Shown here: positions 41,846 to 50,458 of the stretch, in pieces | How the letters are laid out: each line of letters begins with the position of its first letter | Numbering within the stretch: the first letter of the stretch is position 1 | NCBI RefSeq assembly: GCF_009766105.1 | Contig: NZ_LMUH01000022.1 | Coordinates: 395,530 to 458,788 of the forward strand | DNA: 63,259 nt | From: Granulicella sp. S156 | Lineage (GTDB): Bacteria > Acidobacteriota > Terriglobia > Terriglobales > Acidobacteriaceae | Direction: 5' to 3' | Translations under genes and position numbers: made by a program | Notes under the pieces: model-generated | Seen by the model: only the letters and a program-made list of their open reading frames with translations | Databases searched by the model: none | What the model was told of the DNA's origin: nothing

Positions 41846-42934
41846 TCAGGGCCGCTCTTGCGTCTTACTCCCCGCCTCCTCCAGCACGAACGTTCCGCCT
41901 GCCTCGATGGCAAGACTGGTTCCGAAGAGTGCGCCAGGCGTAAAGCACCCGGGTCGTCCCTTTCCATCGAGTAAACGCTGAGCAACACCAGCCGACGCTT
42001 TGGCGAGAAAAGCGTACCCGTCCCCCGCACGCAGCCATCCGGTGCGCACCAATCCATCCGGCCATTCGATGCGGGCTCGTGCCCAGGAAACTTCAGTCTT
42101 CGAAGGAGGGGCCACAAGCTTCGCTAATCGATCCATAGCAAACCGACGTACCGCGGGGAGAGAGAGGAGCAAGGCCATCGCAGGGATGACGAAGCGGATC
42201 GGGCCACCAGGGACAGCGGGAAATCCGGCCACCACATCGGAAGCCTGGCTCGCGCGGCGGGCTGCCTCCAGTTCGCCGCTTGCGATCAAACGGGTTACTG
42301 CTGTCGAGCCATCCGGCAAGAAAAACTCTTCCTGATCGCCGCCAGCCAAGGCCTTCTTCAGCTTGCCTCCCGCATACCGTCGTCCTCCGTAGGGAATGCC
42401 CTCAACAATGGTCTGCGCCAAGGTGGTTCCGAGAGGCCCACTCGCTGCAACGGCTGCCACATTATCGACTCGCACCTTCGTTGCGGAAGGGCGGCCTTCA
42501 CAGAGTTGGAGGACGACACTCTCAGTACCGAGAACACCCCAGCCTGCTCCGGGGACAACGCATCGTCCCGTCCGTGCCAACTCGTCGCTCATCGCAAAGA
42601 GCGAGAGAAATGCTGGCAATTCGTTGCCGATATCAACATAGTGCGTACCTGGTGGGCAAGCATTGACAATAGCAACCGCAGTCCTCGAGAACGGGCCAAT
42701 CGTATGGATGACGACTCGTGGCTTTGTGCGCGAGATCGCTGCGGCCATGTCCTCGATCGTAGTGGCAACGACTATCCCGGCCTCAATGTTCAAGGCTCGG
42801 GCTGCCTGCTTCAGGGTCTCCGCTTCCCGTCCAACAAAGGTCATCGAAAGACCCATCTCTGCCAACTCTGCCGCAATGGCTCGCCCTGCGCGGCCCGCTG
42901 CTCCCAAAATCCAGATGTCGTTTACTTGCCTCAA
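41846..42934 (-). CDS. Saccharopine dehydrogenase-like NAD(P)-binding protein
   Basis: A 362-residue protein with a TTG start after AGGAG. The N-terminal Rossmann fold has IWILGAAGRAGRAIAAELAE and MTFVGREAETLKQAARAL. VVIHTIGPFSRTAVAIVNAC and PGTHYVDIGNELPAFLSLF match the Sacchrp_dh_NADP branch, which reduces or oxidises unknown substrates rather than saccharopine itself. The gene is divergent from an AraC regulator, with 92 bases of shared promoter region, so that regulator probably controls it. Confidence 0.86.
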   Translation of the reverse strand: MRQVNDIWILGAAGRAGRAIAAELAEMGLSMTFVGREAETLKQAARALNIEAGIVVATTIEDMAAAISRTKPRVVIHTIGPFSRTAVAIVNACPPGTHYVDIGNELPAFLSLFAMSDELARTGRCVVPGAGWGVLGTESVVLQLCEGRPSATKVRVDNVAAVAASGPLGTTLAQTIVEGIPYGGRRYAGGKLKKALAGGDQEEFFLPDGSTAVTRLIASGELEAARRASQASDVVAGFPAVPGGPIRFVIPAMALLLSLPAVRRFAMDRLAKLVAPPSKTEVSWARARIEWPDGLVRTGWLRAGDGYAFLAKASAGVAQRLLDGKGRPGCFTPGALFGTSLAIEAGGTFVLEEAGSKTQERP

Positions 42935-43026
42935 GATGATCTCCTGAGCTCAGGTTAGGCCTCCGAGATCAAACTCTCTATAGTTGAAAGTGCAAGATAC
43001 TTTCGCGATCGTTCAAAGTCGGCTCT

Positions 43027-43974
43027 ATGGATCCTCTGTCAGACGTCCTGTCACTTCTCAAAATACGTGCCTACGCTTGCCGGGGATTTCAGGCCGGCGG
43101 CGATTGGTCAGTATCGTTTGGGCCGTCTAGCGGAATCAAGCTCTTCGCGGTCGTCTCTGGAGAAGGGTGGCTGGCCATAGATGGAGTGCAAAACGATGGA
43201 GCGCAAAACCCGACACATATCCGCACCGGGGATTGCATACTGTTGCCGAGCGGACGGCCCTACCGCGCGGCAAGCGATCTTAGTTTGCTCCCCGTCGATG
43301 GGGGTCATCTCCTTCGTTCTATTCTCCCCAGCGAGATAGCGCAGTTTGGTGACGGAAGCGACTGCTTCGGCATAGCGGGATACTTCGACATCGCAGGCGA
43401 GAATGCAGACCTTCTGCTCTCCATGCTTCCGCCGGTCGTGCACATCCGGGAGGAGTCGGATAAACAGGTGTTGCGTTGGTGCCTTGAACGAATGAGGAAA
43501 GAGTTGCAGGATCCTCAGCCCGGAACATCTCTTGCCGCGCAGCAACTTGGCATCTTGATGCTCGTACAGATTCTCCGTACCCATCTCACCTCCGGGGTGG
43601 AACGTAAGGTTGGATGGATGTTCGCGCTCTCCGATAGAAAGATCGGTCTGGCCTTGCAGGCAATGCATCAAGCTCCCAGTCAGCGATGGACTCTAAACAC
43701 CTTGGCGCAACACGCCGGTATGTCTCGAACCGGCTTCGCGGTCAAATTCAAAGAGTTGGTTGGGGTCGCACCACTGAGCTATCTCATGCAGTGGCGAATG
43801 TCTTTGGCCAAAGAGCGCATCCTCAACTCCGTCGACCCAATCGGGACTATCGCCGTCCAGGTCGGGTATGGGTCGGAGAGCGCCTTCAGCACAGCCTTCA
43901 AACGTCTCGTCGGCTGCGCGCCTCGCCGGTATGCGGCTTCTCTGACCCCGGACGCTGAGGAGGAAAGACACTGA
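43027..43974 (+). CDS. AraC family transcriptional regulator (cupin type)
   Basis: A 315-residue regulator. The N-terminal cupin domain (about 15-190) contains IKLFAVVSGEGWLAIDGVQN and TGDCILLPSGRPYRA, as in the AraC_binding_2/cupin_6 group. The C-terminal domain has two helix-turn-helix units, WTLNTLAQHAGMSRTGFAVK and GTIAVQVGYGSESAFSTAFK. It is divergent from the saccharopine-dehydrogenase-like gene. A fragment of a TIGR03435 gene follows its stop. Confidence 0.92.
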   Translation: MDPLSDVLSLLKIRAYACRGFQAGGDWSVSFGPSSGIKLFAVVSGEGWLAIDGVQNDGAQNPTHIRTGDCILLPSGRPYRAASDLSLLPVDGGHLLRSILPSEIAQFGDGSDCFGIAGYFDIAGENADLLLSMLPPVVHIREESDKQVLRWCLERMRKELQDPQPGTSLAAQQLGILMLVQILRTHLTSGVERKVGWMFALSDRKIGLALQAMHQAPSQRWTLNTLAQHAGMSRTGFAVKFKELVGVAPLSYLMQWRMSLAKERILNSVDPIGTIAVQVGYGSESAFSTAFKRLVGCAPRRYAASLTPDAEEERH

Positions 43975-43993
43975 AATCTAACTCCCGGGATGA

Positions 43994-44138
43994 GTGCCTA
44001 TGGTCCGCAAACGATCCGGACAGCTGGCCTTCGATCTTCACCGCGGTGCAGGAACCGCTTGGACTCCAGCTCGAAGCGGTGCACGAGTCCGTGCCCAACC
44101 TCGTGATCGACCACATCGCGAAGCCAACGGAAAATTGA
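43994..44138 (+). pseudogene. 3'-end fragment of a TIGR03435 gene
   Basis: From 44000 to 44153 this is 146 of 154 positions identical to 36368-36521, that is, to the last 46 codons of the TIGR03435 gene at 35646-36506 and 15 bases beyond its stop. The frame stays open: SANDPDSWPSIFTAVQEPLG, then VPNLVIDHIAKPTEN and TGA at 44136-44138. No start, signal peptide or other part of the gene is present, so it cannot make the protein. The copy lies between the AraC and SDR genes and looks like a recent duplication, about 7.6 kb from its source. Confidence 0.92.
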
Positions 44139-44220
44139 GGAACGTGCTGAAGGACTTTCCAGCGACCCACAAAACTCAAGCGAACTGCCAGATACGCGAA
44201 GCTGTCACGCATGCTGAAAC

Positions 44221-44994
44221 CTACGAGAGTACAGCTACGCCACTGAGCTTCTCGCAGGCTTCCATATAGCGGTCCTGCAGGCCGGTATCGAGCGCTGCTG
44301 CGAACGGAGCCTTCGAGTGTAGATGGTAAAAATACTTTCCCGAGACCTGGCTTGCAGCGTCGTCGCTCACCGCTAGCCACACCTGGGTACGGTGTGCTTG
44401 GTCGAGGTCGTCATTGGCACCGGGACCGCCCATCTTCGTCTGCACCCAGCCGGGTGTCATCGCATTGCAAAGTACCCCAGGCAGGCGGCGTGCCATGGCA
44501 AACGCTAGCAGAACGTTATGCAGCTTCGAATCGGAATAGGCCTGCATCCCCTCCCATGGCCGCTGCTCCCAGTTCAGATCGCGGAGACTCGGATCGCCTT
44601 GCTCGTGTAGCCCGGAGCTGATGTAGACCAACCGGTGCGGTGTGTGAATCAGCGCAGTCAGAACATACGGCGCGAGGCTGTTGATGGAGAAGAGATGGGC
44701 GAACCCATCCTCCGTCTCCACGCGCCGCGGTTCCCGGTAGCCGACCGCTGCGTTGTGAATGATCGCATCAAACTTCCCAAGAGCGTTGACCTGCTCGGCG
44801 ACCGAACGCATCTGCCGCAGGCTGGCGAGGTCACCTGTAACTACGGCTTCGGCTGCTGGAAGCTTGCGCTGTGTCTCCGCAGCGCGTTCGGCGTTACGTG
44901 CATGTAAGACGACGGAGTGTCCCTGCTCAACCAATAGTTGTGCAGCCATAAGACCAAGTCCGTCTGAAGATCCGGTAATGAAGATGCGGCTCAT
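44221..44994 (-). CDS. Short-chain dehydrogenase/reductase
   Basis: A 257-residue SDR. The cofactor motif is FITGSSDGLGLMAAQLLVEQ, with ARNAE at the second strand pointing to NADP. NNAG is replaced by HNAAVGY near residue 82, the catalytic Ser is in VYISSGLH, and the Tyr-Lys pair is in AYSDSKLHNVLLAFAMAR. This resembles the retinol-dehydrogenase-like branch. The frame covers a typical length with no trouble at either end. The next gene upstream (aldo/keto reductase) is on the same strand, 74 bases away. Confidence 0.92.
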   Translation of the reverse strand: MSRIFITGSSDGLGLMAAQLLVEQGHSVVLHARNAERAAETQRKLPAAEAVVTGDLASLRQMRSVAEQVNALGKFDAIIHNAAVGYREPRRVETEDGFAHLFSINSLAPYVLTALIHTPHRLVYISSGLHEQGDPSLRDLNWEQRPWEGMQAYSDSKLHNVLLAFAMARRLPGVLCNAMTPGWVQTKMGGPGANDDLDQAHRTQVWLAVSDDAASQVSGKYFYHLHSKAPFAAALDTGLQDRYMEACEKLSGVAVLS

Positions 44995-45068
44995 ATCATT
45001 TGCTCCTTATAGGTGGTTAGTCGCTTCTCCTCTGCGGGGAAAAGCTCAAGTGCTCTGCGGCCGTTCGG

Positions 45069-46097
<1,029 letters not shown>

Positions 46098-46185
46098 TCA
46101 CGCCCAAACAGCTTTGTAGTTGGTGGCACAACCTGGTCTCTGCTCCTGGTTCAAATCGCAGAGACTCAGGTCACGCGAGGAGTCT

Positions 46186-47052
46186 TCAGCGTTGTTTGCT
46201 GGAGACCAACGAACGAAGAGCGGAGGCCAGGGTCGTCGTACCCTTCTTTGTGCCTTCCTGCCCTGATTCAAAGTCGATCCAGCCTTCATTGAACCCATCT
46301 ATCATTCGTATGCGAAGAATCGGGTTCTTCATCCCTTGCGAGCGGAACAGCTCTTCCCAGCTTGAGCGAGGAACGATCTCATTTCGCACAGGGTTGCCAA
46401 GCGCGCCTGCCAGTGCGGCCGCCACATCTTCGGCGGAGTAGCGTTCAGGGCCCTCTAATTCAACAACGCGTACACCCTTCCACGTCTCGGTCATGAGGCC
46501 GGTTGCAGTCTGGGCGATGTCTTCCGTAGCCACCATCGGAATCCGGTGGTCGAGCGGCTGCAGAAAGCTGTGTACGACTCCCGTCTTCGCGGAATCGATA
46601 TCCCACGCTGCGTTCTCCATGAACCATGCCGCTCTCAGGAAAGCCACCGGCACGGAGACGGTGCGAAGCATGGCCTCGGTGATACTGGAGTTATTCAACA
46701 GGTTCTGCTCAGTGGCTTGTGCTCCAACAGTAGACAGAAAGACCACTTTTTTCGGCTGGCCTTTTTCGATGGCCTCACGAATCGCGGCCGCATTTCGGTG
46801 CGTATCCGGAAAGCCGATTTCGGGATCGTAGTTGGGCGGCGTCATCAGAAACACGCCTTCCGCACCGCGAAAAGCTTCCGTCAGCGCCGCGGCGTCATCG
46901 ATATTCGCGATAGCGATCTCGCAGCCCAGGGCTGCCCATTCCTCTCCCTTTGCAGGAGTGCGTACAACGGCCCGCACCTTGTGTCCCTTTGCAAGAAGGC
47001 CGCGGGCCACCTGGCCCCCTACTTTTCCCGTGATGCCGGTAACGGTAAACAT
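46186..47052 (-). CDS. NmrA-like NAD(P)H-binding protein
   Basis: A 288-residue atypical SDR. It opens with FTVTGITGKVGGQVARGLLA, then HKVRAVVRTPAKGEEWAALG; the Arg after the second strand fits NADP(H). FLMTPPNYDPEIGF and VVFLSTVGAQATEQNLLNNS are typical of the NmrA/QorB branch, which includes quinone reductases and redox sensors. The Tyr-x3-Lys pair of classical SDRs is missing, as expected. It is divergent from a LysR gene, with 110 bases between starts. Confidence 0.9.
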   Translation of the reverse strand: MFTVTGITGKVGGQVARGLLAKGHKVRAVVRTPAKGEEWAALGCEIAIANIDDAAALTEAFRGAEGVFLMTPPNYDPEIGFPDTHRNAAAIREAIEKGQPKKVVFLSTVGAQATEQNLLNNSSITEAMLRTVSVPVAFLRAAWFMENAAWDIDSAKTGVVHSFLQPLDHRIPMVATEDIAQTATGLMTETWKGVRVVELEGPERYSAEDVAAALAGALGNPVRNEIVPRSSWEELFRSQGMKNPILRIRMIDGFNEGWIDFESGQEGTKKGTTTLASALRSLVSSKQR

Positions 47053-47162
47053 GATTTCCTCCTAAGGTGAGCGAAAGCTCGTTACTGGATATCTGACGCC
47101 AACGGCTATTGCAGCGCTTCACGCATAAGTTGCATATTAGTAGTGCGTGGAAAGCGATAATC

Positions 47163-48077
47163 ATGAACCCTGACGAGCAAACACTTAGCGACGCGAATGT
47201 CTTCGCTGCGGTCGTGCGAAGCGGAAGTTTCGCCGGCGCAGCAAGATCGATGAATCTCTCTCAGTCGGTGGCCAGTCGCTCCGTCGCGCGTCTGGAGAAG
47301 CGTCTCGGGGTGCGGGTCTTCGACCGAACGACGCGGTCCGTCGCATTAACCGACGAAGGCCGGACACTCTTCGAGCGGCTCGAACCGCTGTTGCATGGCT
47401 TTGAAGAGGCCTTCGCCTCGGTAGCCGAAGAACAGTCCAGGGTGCGTGGCAGATTGCGGGTGAAGATGCACCCTTTGCTGTCCCATGTGATTCCCGGCCA
47501 GCAGCTCAAGGCTTTTCTCGATACCTACCCCGAGCTGTCGGTAGAACTCATCACCAGCGACAAGCTGGGCGACCTCATCAACGAAGGCATCGACATCGCT
47601 CTCTCCGTAGGCGATCTACCCTCTTCCAGCCTGATCGCGAAGAGACTCGTGAACACGCGAGTCATCACCGTCGCCTCTCCCGGTTACCTCGCGAGCCACG
47701 GGAAGATCACCCATCCCCGCGATCTTCTCAGCGAAGAGCACACGCTTATCGTCTATCGAAATCCGGAGACCGGAAGACCGTTCCAATGGGAGCACCATAG
47801 CGGCCGCAAGGTTGTGAAGATTGCCACGCCGGGAAGATTGATCGTCAGCGACATCGTCACCTTGCATGGCATCTGCATGGCCGGCTGGGGCATTGCGCAA
47901 GTCCTGGAGATCGCTGTCCAACCAATGCTCTCATCAGGAGCTCTGGTAGAACTATTCCCCGAGTGGGGCGACGAGCGCTTCCCTATCCACGCCATCTATC
48001 CCTCGCGCAACTACATCCCGCCCAGAACACGCGTGTTTCTCGATTTCGTCTCCTCTGCTGTGAGTAACGACGCATAG
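47163..48077 (+). CDS. LysR family transcriptional regulator
   Basis: The ATG at 47163 gives 304 residues; an upstream in-frame ATG adds 18 residues with no family match. The N-terminal winged helix is NVFAAVVRSGSFAGAARSMN with SQSVASRSVARLEKRLGVRV. A substrate-binding domain starting near RGRLRVKMHPLLSHV follows. It is divergent from the NmrA-like gene and probably controls it, as LysR regulators usually do. The inducer cannot be read from sequence. Confidence 0.93.
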   Translation: MNPDEQTLSDANVFAAVVRSGSFAGAARSMNLSQSVASRSVARLEKRLGVRVFDRTTRSVALTDEGRTLFERLEPLLHGFEEAFASVAEEQSRVRGRLRVKMHPLLSHVIPGQQLKAFLDTYPELSVELITSDKLGDLINEGIDIALSVGDLPSSSLIAKRLVNTRVITVASPGYLASHGKITHPRDLLSEEHTLIVYRNPETGRPFQWEHHSGRKVVKIATPGRLIVSDIVTLHGICMAGWGIAQVLEIAVQPMLSSGALVELFPEWGDERFPIHAIYPSRNYIPPRTRVFLDFVSSAVSNDA

Positions 48078-48260
48078 GCTTGATGAGCCCCTCTAGTGTG
48101 GTGAGTCATTCGTTCGTTGAATAATATTGACGTGTTCACCACAGCCCGAAGCGCGTTCCCTGATGCTTTAGCATCGGGGAGACGGAGGGTAAGGGAGGCA
48201 ATCGCCTTTAGGCTACGGAATTATAGGCTCAGAAAATATGGACGCCGATGATCCTCCTTG

Positions 48261-48515
48261 CTAGAAGCTGCCACCACGATCCTCCTGCTCTCGCAGGTAA
48301 ATCAAGCGGCGGACCATCTCATTAGCCAACATTGTCGGGACTAAGCCGTAATAGCTTACGGAACGCCATATTTCGGGAAGGCGCGTACTTTGAAAGCGGT
48401 CAAGGTATCCCTTCAGGTGCTCCCAGCGAAAAGGACATGGCAATTCATGTTGAAGATGGTTTTCGCATCGGCAAGCATCATCCTGAGCGGGACCACTCGA
48501 CGTGCTGGCCGTCAT
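48261..48515 (-). CDS. Small Cys-containing hypothetical protein coupled to GH43
   Basis: An 84-residue frame whose ATG overlaps the stop of the GH43 gene (ATGA). It contains DDACRCENHLQHELPCPFRW, with three Cys and two His that could bind a metal, then a helical part with YYGLVPTMLANEMVRRLIYL. No signal peptide is seen. Coupling suggests that it is real, but I do not recognise any relative; it could be a chance open frame. Confidence 0.4.
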   Translation of the reverse strand: MTASTSSGPAQDDACRCENHLQHELPCPFRWEHLKGYLDRFQSTRLPEIWRSVSYYGLVPTMLANEMVRRLIYLREQEDRGGSF

Positions 48516-49483
48516 GGCTTAATCGGACCATCTTTTTCTGGCGCACCAAAATCCGGAGTACCATCCGAGTGCCACAGAAACCGTTGCGCACGGGTCTCTC
48601 TGCGCGCAGCATTCTCCGCGTCGGTCGTCTTCGCCGCATAGAGTAACCAGAAGCTGCCGTCCTTTGCTCTCGCGAATGTTCCACGTCCCGGCCCGTAGAT
48701 GGAGTTCTCAGGAGACCACGCGAAGACCGGCTGCGGTGTCTTCTTCCAGTTCGCACGAAGCATGGGATCACGCCCCTGCAGCTCAAGAAGACCAAGGCAA
48801 TAGCGCGGCGAGGCCGTGTCGCTCGCTGAAAACACGATGAAGGTCTTGCCCGCGTGATACAGCGCCGTTGGCCCCTCATCCACTGGATAATTCTTGCTGG
48901 AACCTGCGCCCTTCTCCCACGGTGCCTCCGGATCTGCAATCAGCGCGGCCTCGCCCTCGAATTGCATCGGCCCCTTCAGCCGGCGAATCCATATCTGGTT
49001 GGCTCCGCTGTCTACGGTCACATACATCAGGTAGCGCAATTTGCCGACAACCAGCAGCGAAGGATCGATGGACTGCCGCCCTGTCTCCAACGCTCCCTTG
49101 AAGGTATAAGTTCCCACCACGTCATCCGTGTCGGATCGCAGCACATAAATCTTATGTTTCTCGCCTGGCATCTGTGCGGTGAAGTAGATCCACCAGTGTC
49201 CATCCATCTTCCACACCGTGGGAGACCAGGTCTGAGTCATGCCGTCCTTCGGGGTAAAGACGACGTGTGAGTTCGTGGCAGCGGTGGCTGGGGTTGGCCC
49301 ACTCCATAAAATGATGTCCCGCCCGGTCGTCGTCAGCACATACTGTCCATCGCGCGTGACGGGGTCGAACGTGATAAACGGATCGGCGTGCGGAAGAATT
49401 GGATTGGATGTCTGGGCATAAGCACCACCCACGAGGGCGATGACTCCCAAAACGAACGATACGATGCTCCGTGCATGAGTCAT
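48512..49483 (-). CDS. Secreted family-43-like glycoside hydrolase
   Basis: The ATG at 49483, with AAGGA seven bases upstream, gives 323 residues with a signal peptide (MTHARSIVSFVLGVIALVGG, cleavage near AYAQT). The five-bladed propeller features of GH43 are seen: NPILPHADPFITFDPVTRDG (general base Asp region), TWSPTVWKMDGHWWIYFTAQ, SIDPSLLVVGKLRYLMYV (pKa-modulating Asp) and VDEGPTALYHAGKTFIVFSA (general acid Glu). Targets could be arabinan, xylan or related plant polysaccharides. It is downstream of a DUF302 gene, 28 bases away. Confidence 0.83.
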   Translation of the reverse strand: MTHARSIVSFVLGVIALVGGAYAQTSNPILPHADPFITFDPVTRDGQYVLTTTGRDIILWSGPTPATAATNSHVVFTPKDGMTQTWSPTVWKMDGHWWIYFTAQMPGEKHKIYVLRSDTDDVVGTYTFKGALETGRQSIDPSLLVVGKLRYLMYVTVDSGANQIWIRRLKGPMQFEGEAALIADPEAPWEKGAGSSKNYPVDEGPTALYHAGKTFIVFSASDTASPRYCLGLLELQGRDPMLRANWKKTPQPVFAWSPENSIYGPGRGTFARAKDGSFWLLYAAKTTDAENAARRETRAQRFLWHSDGTPDFGAPEKDGPIKP

Positions 49484-49511
49484 AAATTTCCTTAGGGCCG
49501 CCGCGCTCATC

Positions 49512-49895
49512 TCACTCGGCAGCTTTTCTCGCCAATACTCCCGCAGCCGAAAGATTCGGAATGAACTCCTCCGGGAAGCTATGCCGTTGTTGTAGCCAGG
49601 CGGGATCGTTCCACGAGAGAAGTGTCTTCCCCTCCCCACTCTCGGAGACAAGAATTTTGAGCGGCAGGTCCAGCGCCGCGCTCGGCGCTGCGAGCATCAC
49701 TGGCGTCCCACCCTTCGGGTTTCCAAAGATCAGCAACTTCGTCGCGGGCATCTCCAAGCCAGCCGTCTTAGCCTCGCCGGAGTGATCGACGACGCAGAAA
49801 AGCTTGATCCCCTTCTCCTGAAGCAGTGTCTCCAACCGTGCAACAACCTCGTCGACGGAGTAGCTGCTGGTACAAGTTTGAATACCTTCCGGCAT
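49512..49895 (-). CDS. DUF302 domain protein
   Basis: The ATG at 49895 gives 127 residues, with AAAGG about eight bases upstream; the frame extends further without conserved sequence. The DUF302 pattern is VDEVVARLETLLQEKGIKLF, CVVDHSGEAKTAGLEMPATK, LLIFGNPKGGTPVMLAAP and LPLKILVSESGEGKTLLSW. Members are small alpha/beta proteins of unknown function in bacteria and archaea. No signal peptide is present. It is divergent from the glutaredoxin-like gene. Confidence 0.9.
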   Translation of the reverse strand: MPEGIQTCTSSYSVDEVVARLETLLQEKGIKLFCVVDHSGEAKTAGLEMPATKLLIFGNPKGGTPVMLAAPSAALDLPLKILVSESGEGKTLLSWNDPAWLQQRHSFPEEFIPNLSAAGVLARKAAE

Positions 49896-50005
49896 ACACA
49901 CAGCCTTTCTCGTGGCTTGACTTCCGCTCTTTATCTTCAAGACTTTACGGGTTGGGCCAAAGCAACCGCGTGCAATCATCGTGCCATATCGGCGACAATA
50001 TCCCT

Positions 50006-50269
50006 ATGGATCTTCTTGTTTATTCTGCCGATTGGTGCCGCGACTGTCGCGAGGCCAAGCGCTTTCTCGCCACGCACTCGATTCCCTACACCGAGATCAA
50101 TATCGAAACGACCCCCGGCGCCGCCGACAAGGTCATCGCCCAGACCGGCAAACGCGGCATCCCGCAGTTCGTCCTCGACGGCAAATGGATCCAGCCCTAC
50201 AAGCCCGGCAAGGGATTCCTCCACGACGAGATGTCCGAACTCTTCGGCGTAAACGCTGGTTGTAAGTGA
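50006..50269 (+). CDS. Glutaredoxin-like protein with CRDC motif
   Basis: An 87-residue thioredoxin-fold protein beginning MDLLVYSADWCRDCREAKRF. The active site is Cys-Arg-Asp-Cys, the layout seen in mycoredoxin and NrdH-like proteins rather than the CPYC of classical glutaredoxins. The cis-Pro is in KRGIPQFVLDGKWI. It should reduce disulfides or mixed thiols in the cytosol. A lone C-terminal Cys (NAGCK) is unusual. Repeat DNA follows. Confidence 0.9.
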   Translation: MDLLVYSADWCRDCREAKRFLATHSIPYTEINIETTPGAADKVIAQTGKRGIPQFVLDGKWIQPYKPGKGFLHDEMSELFGVNAGCK

Positions 50270-50318
50270 CGAGTGACGAGTGGTACGGATTTACCCAAAC
50301 ACCTGGAAGCGGCACAAT

Positions 50319-50451
50319 GCCAGCCCCAAAGGGGCGGTATATCCCAGCCTGGGGCGCAAGCCCCAGGTAAGGATCTAAGCAATCGATAAAGGGCTGAAAG
50401 CCCGATATATCTCGTCTGCGCTGGCGAGATATATCGGACTTTCAGCCCTTA
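50319..50451. repeat. RAYT-type palindromic repeat, divergent form
   Basis: Palindromes in the order of the RAYT repeats recur with changed bases: GCCCCAAAGGGGC, CCTGGGGCGCAAGCCCCAGG and GGGCTGAAAGCCCGATATAT. The last is mirrored at 50425-50446 with GATATATCGGACTTTCAGCC. The element lies between the glutaredoxin-like gene and the 3' end of the chloride-channel gene, and spans about 130 bases. Confidence 0.75.
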
Positions 50452-50458
50452 CGACTTG

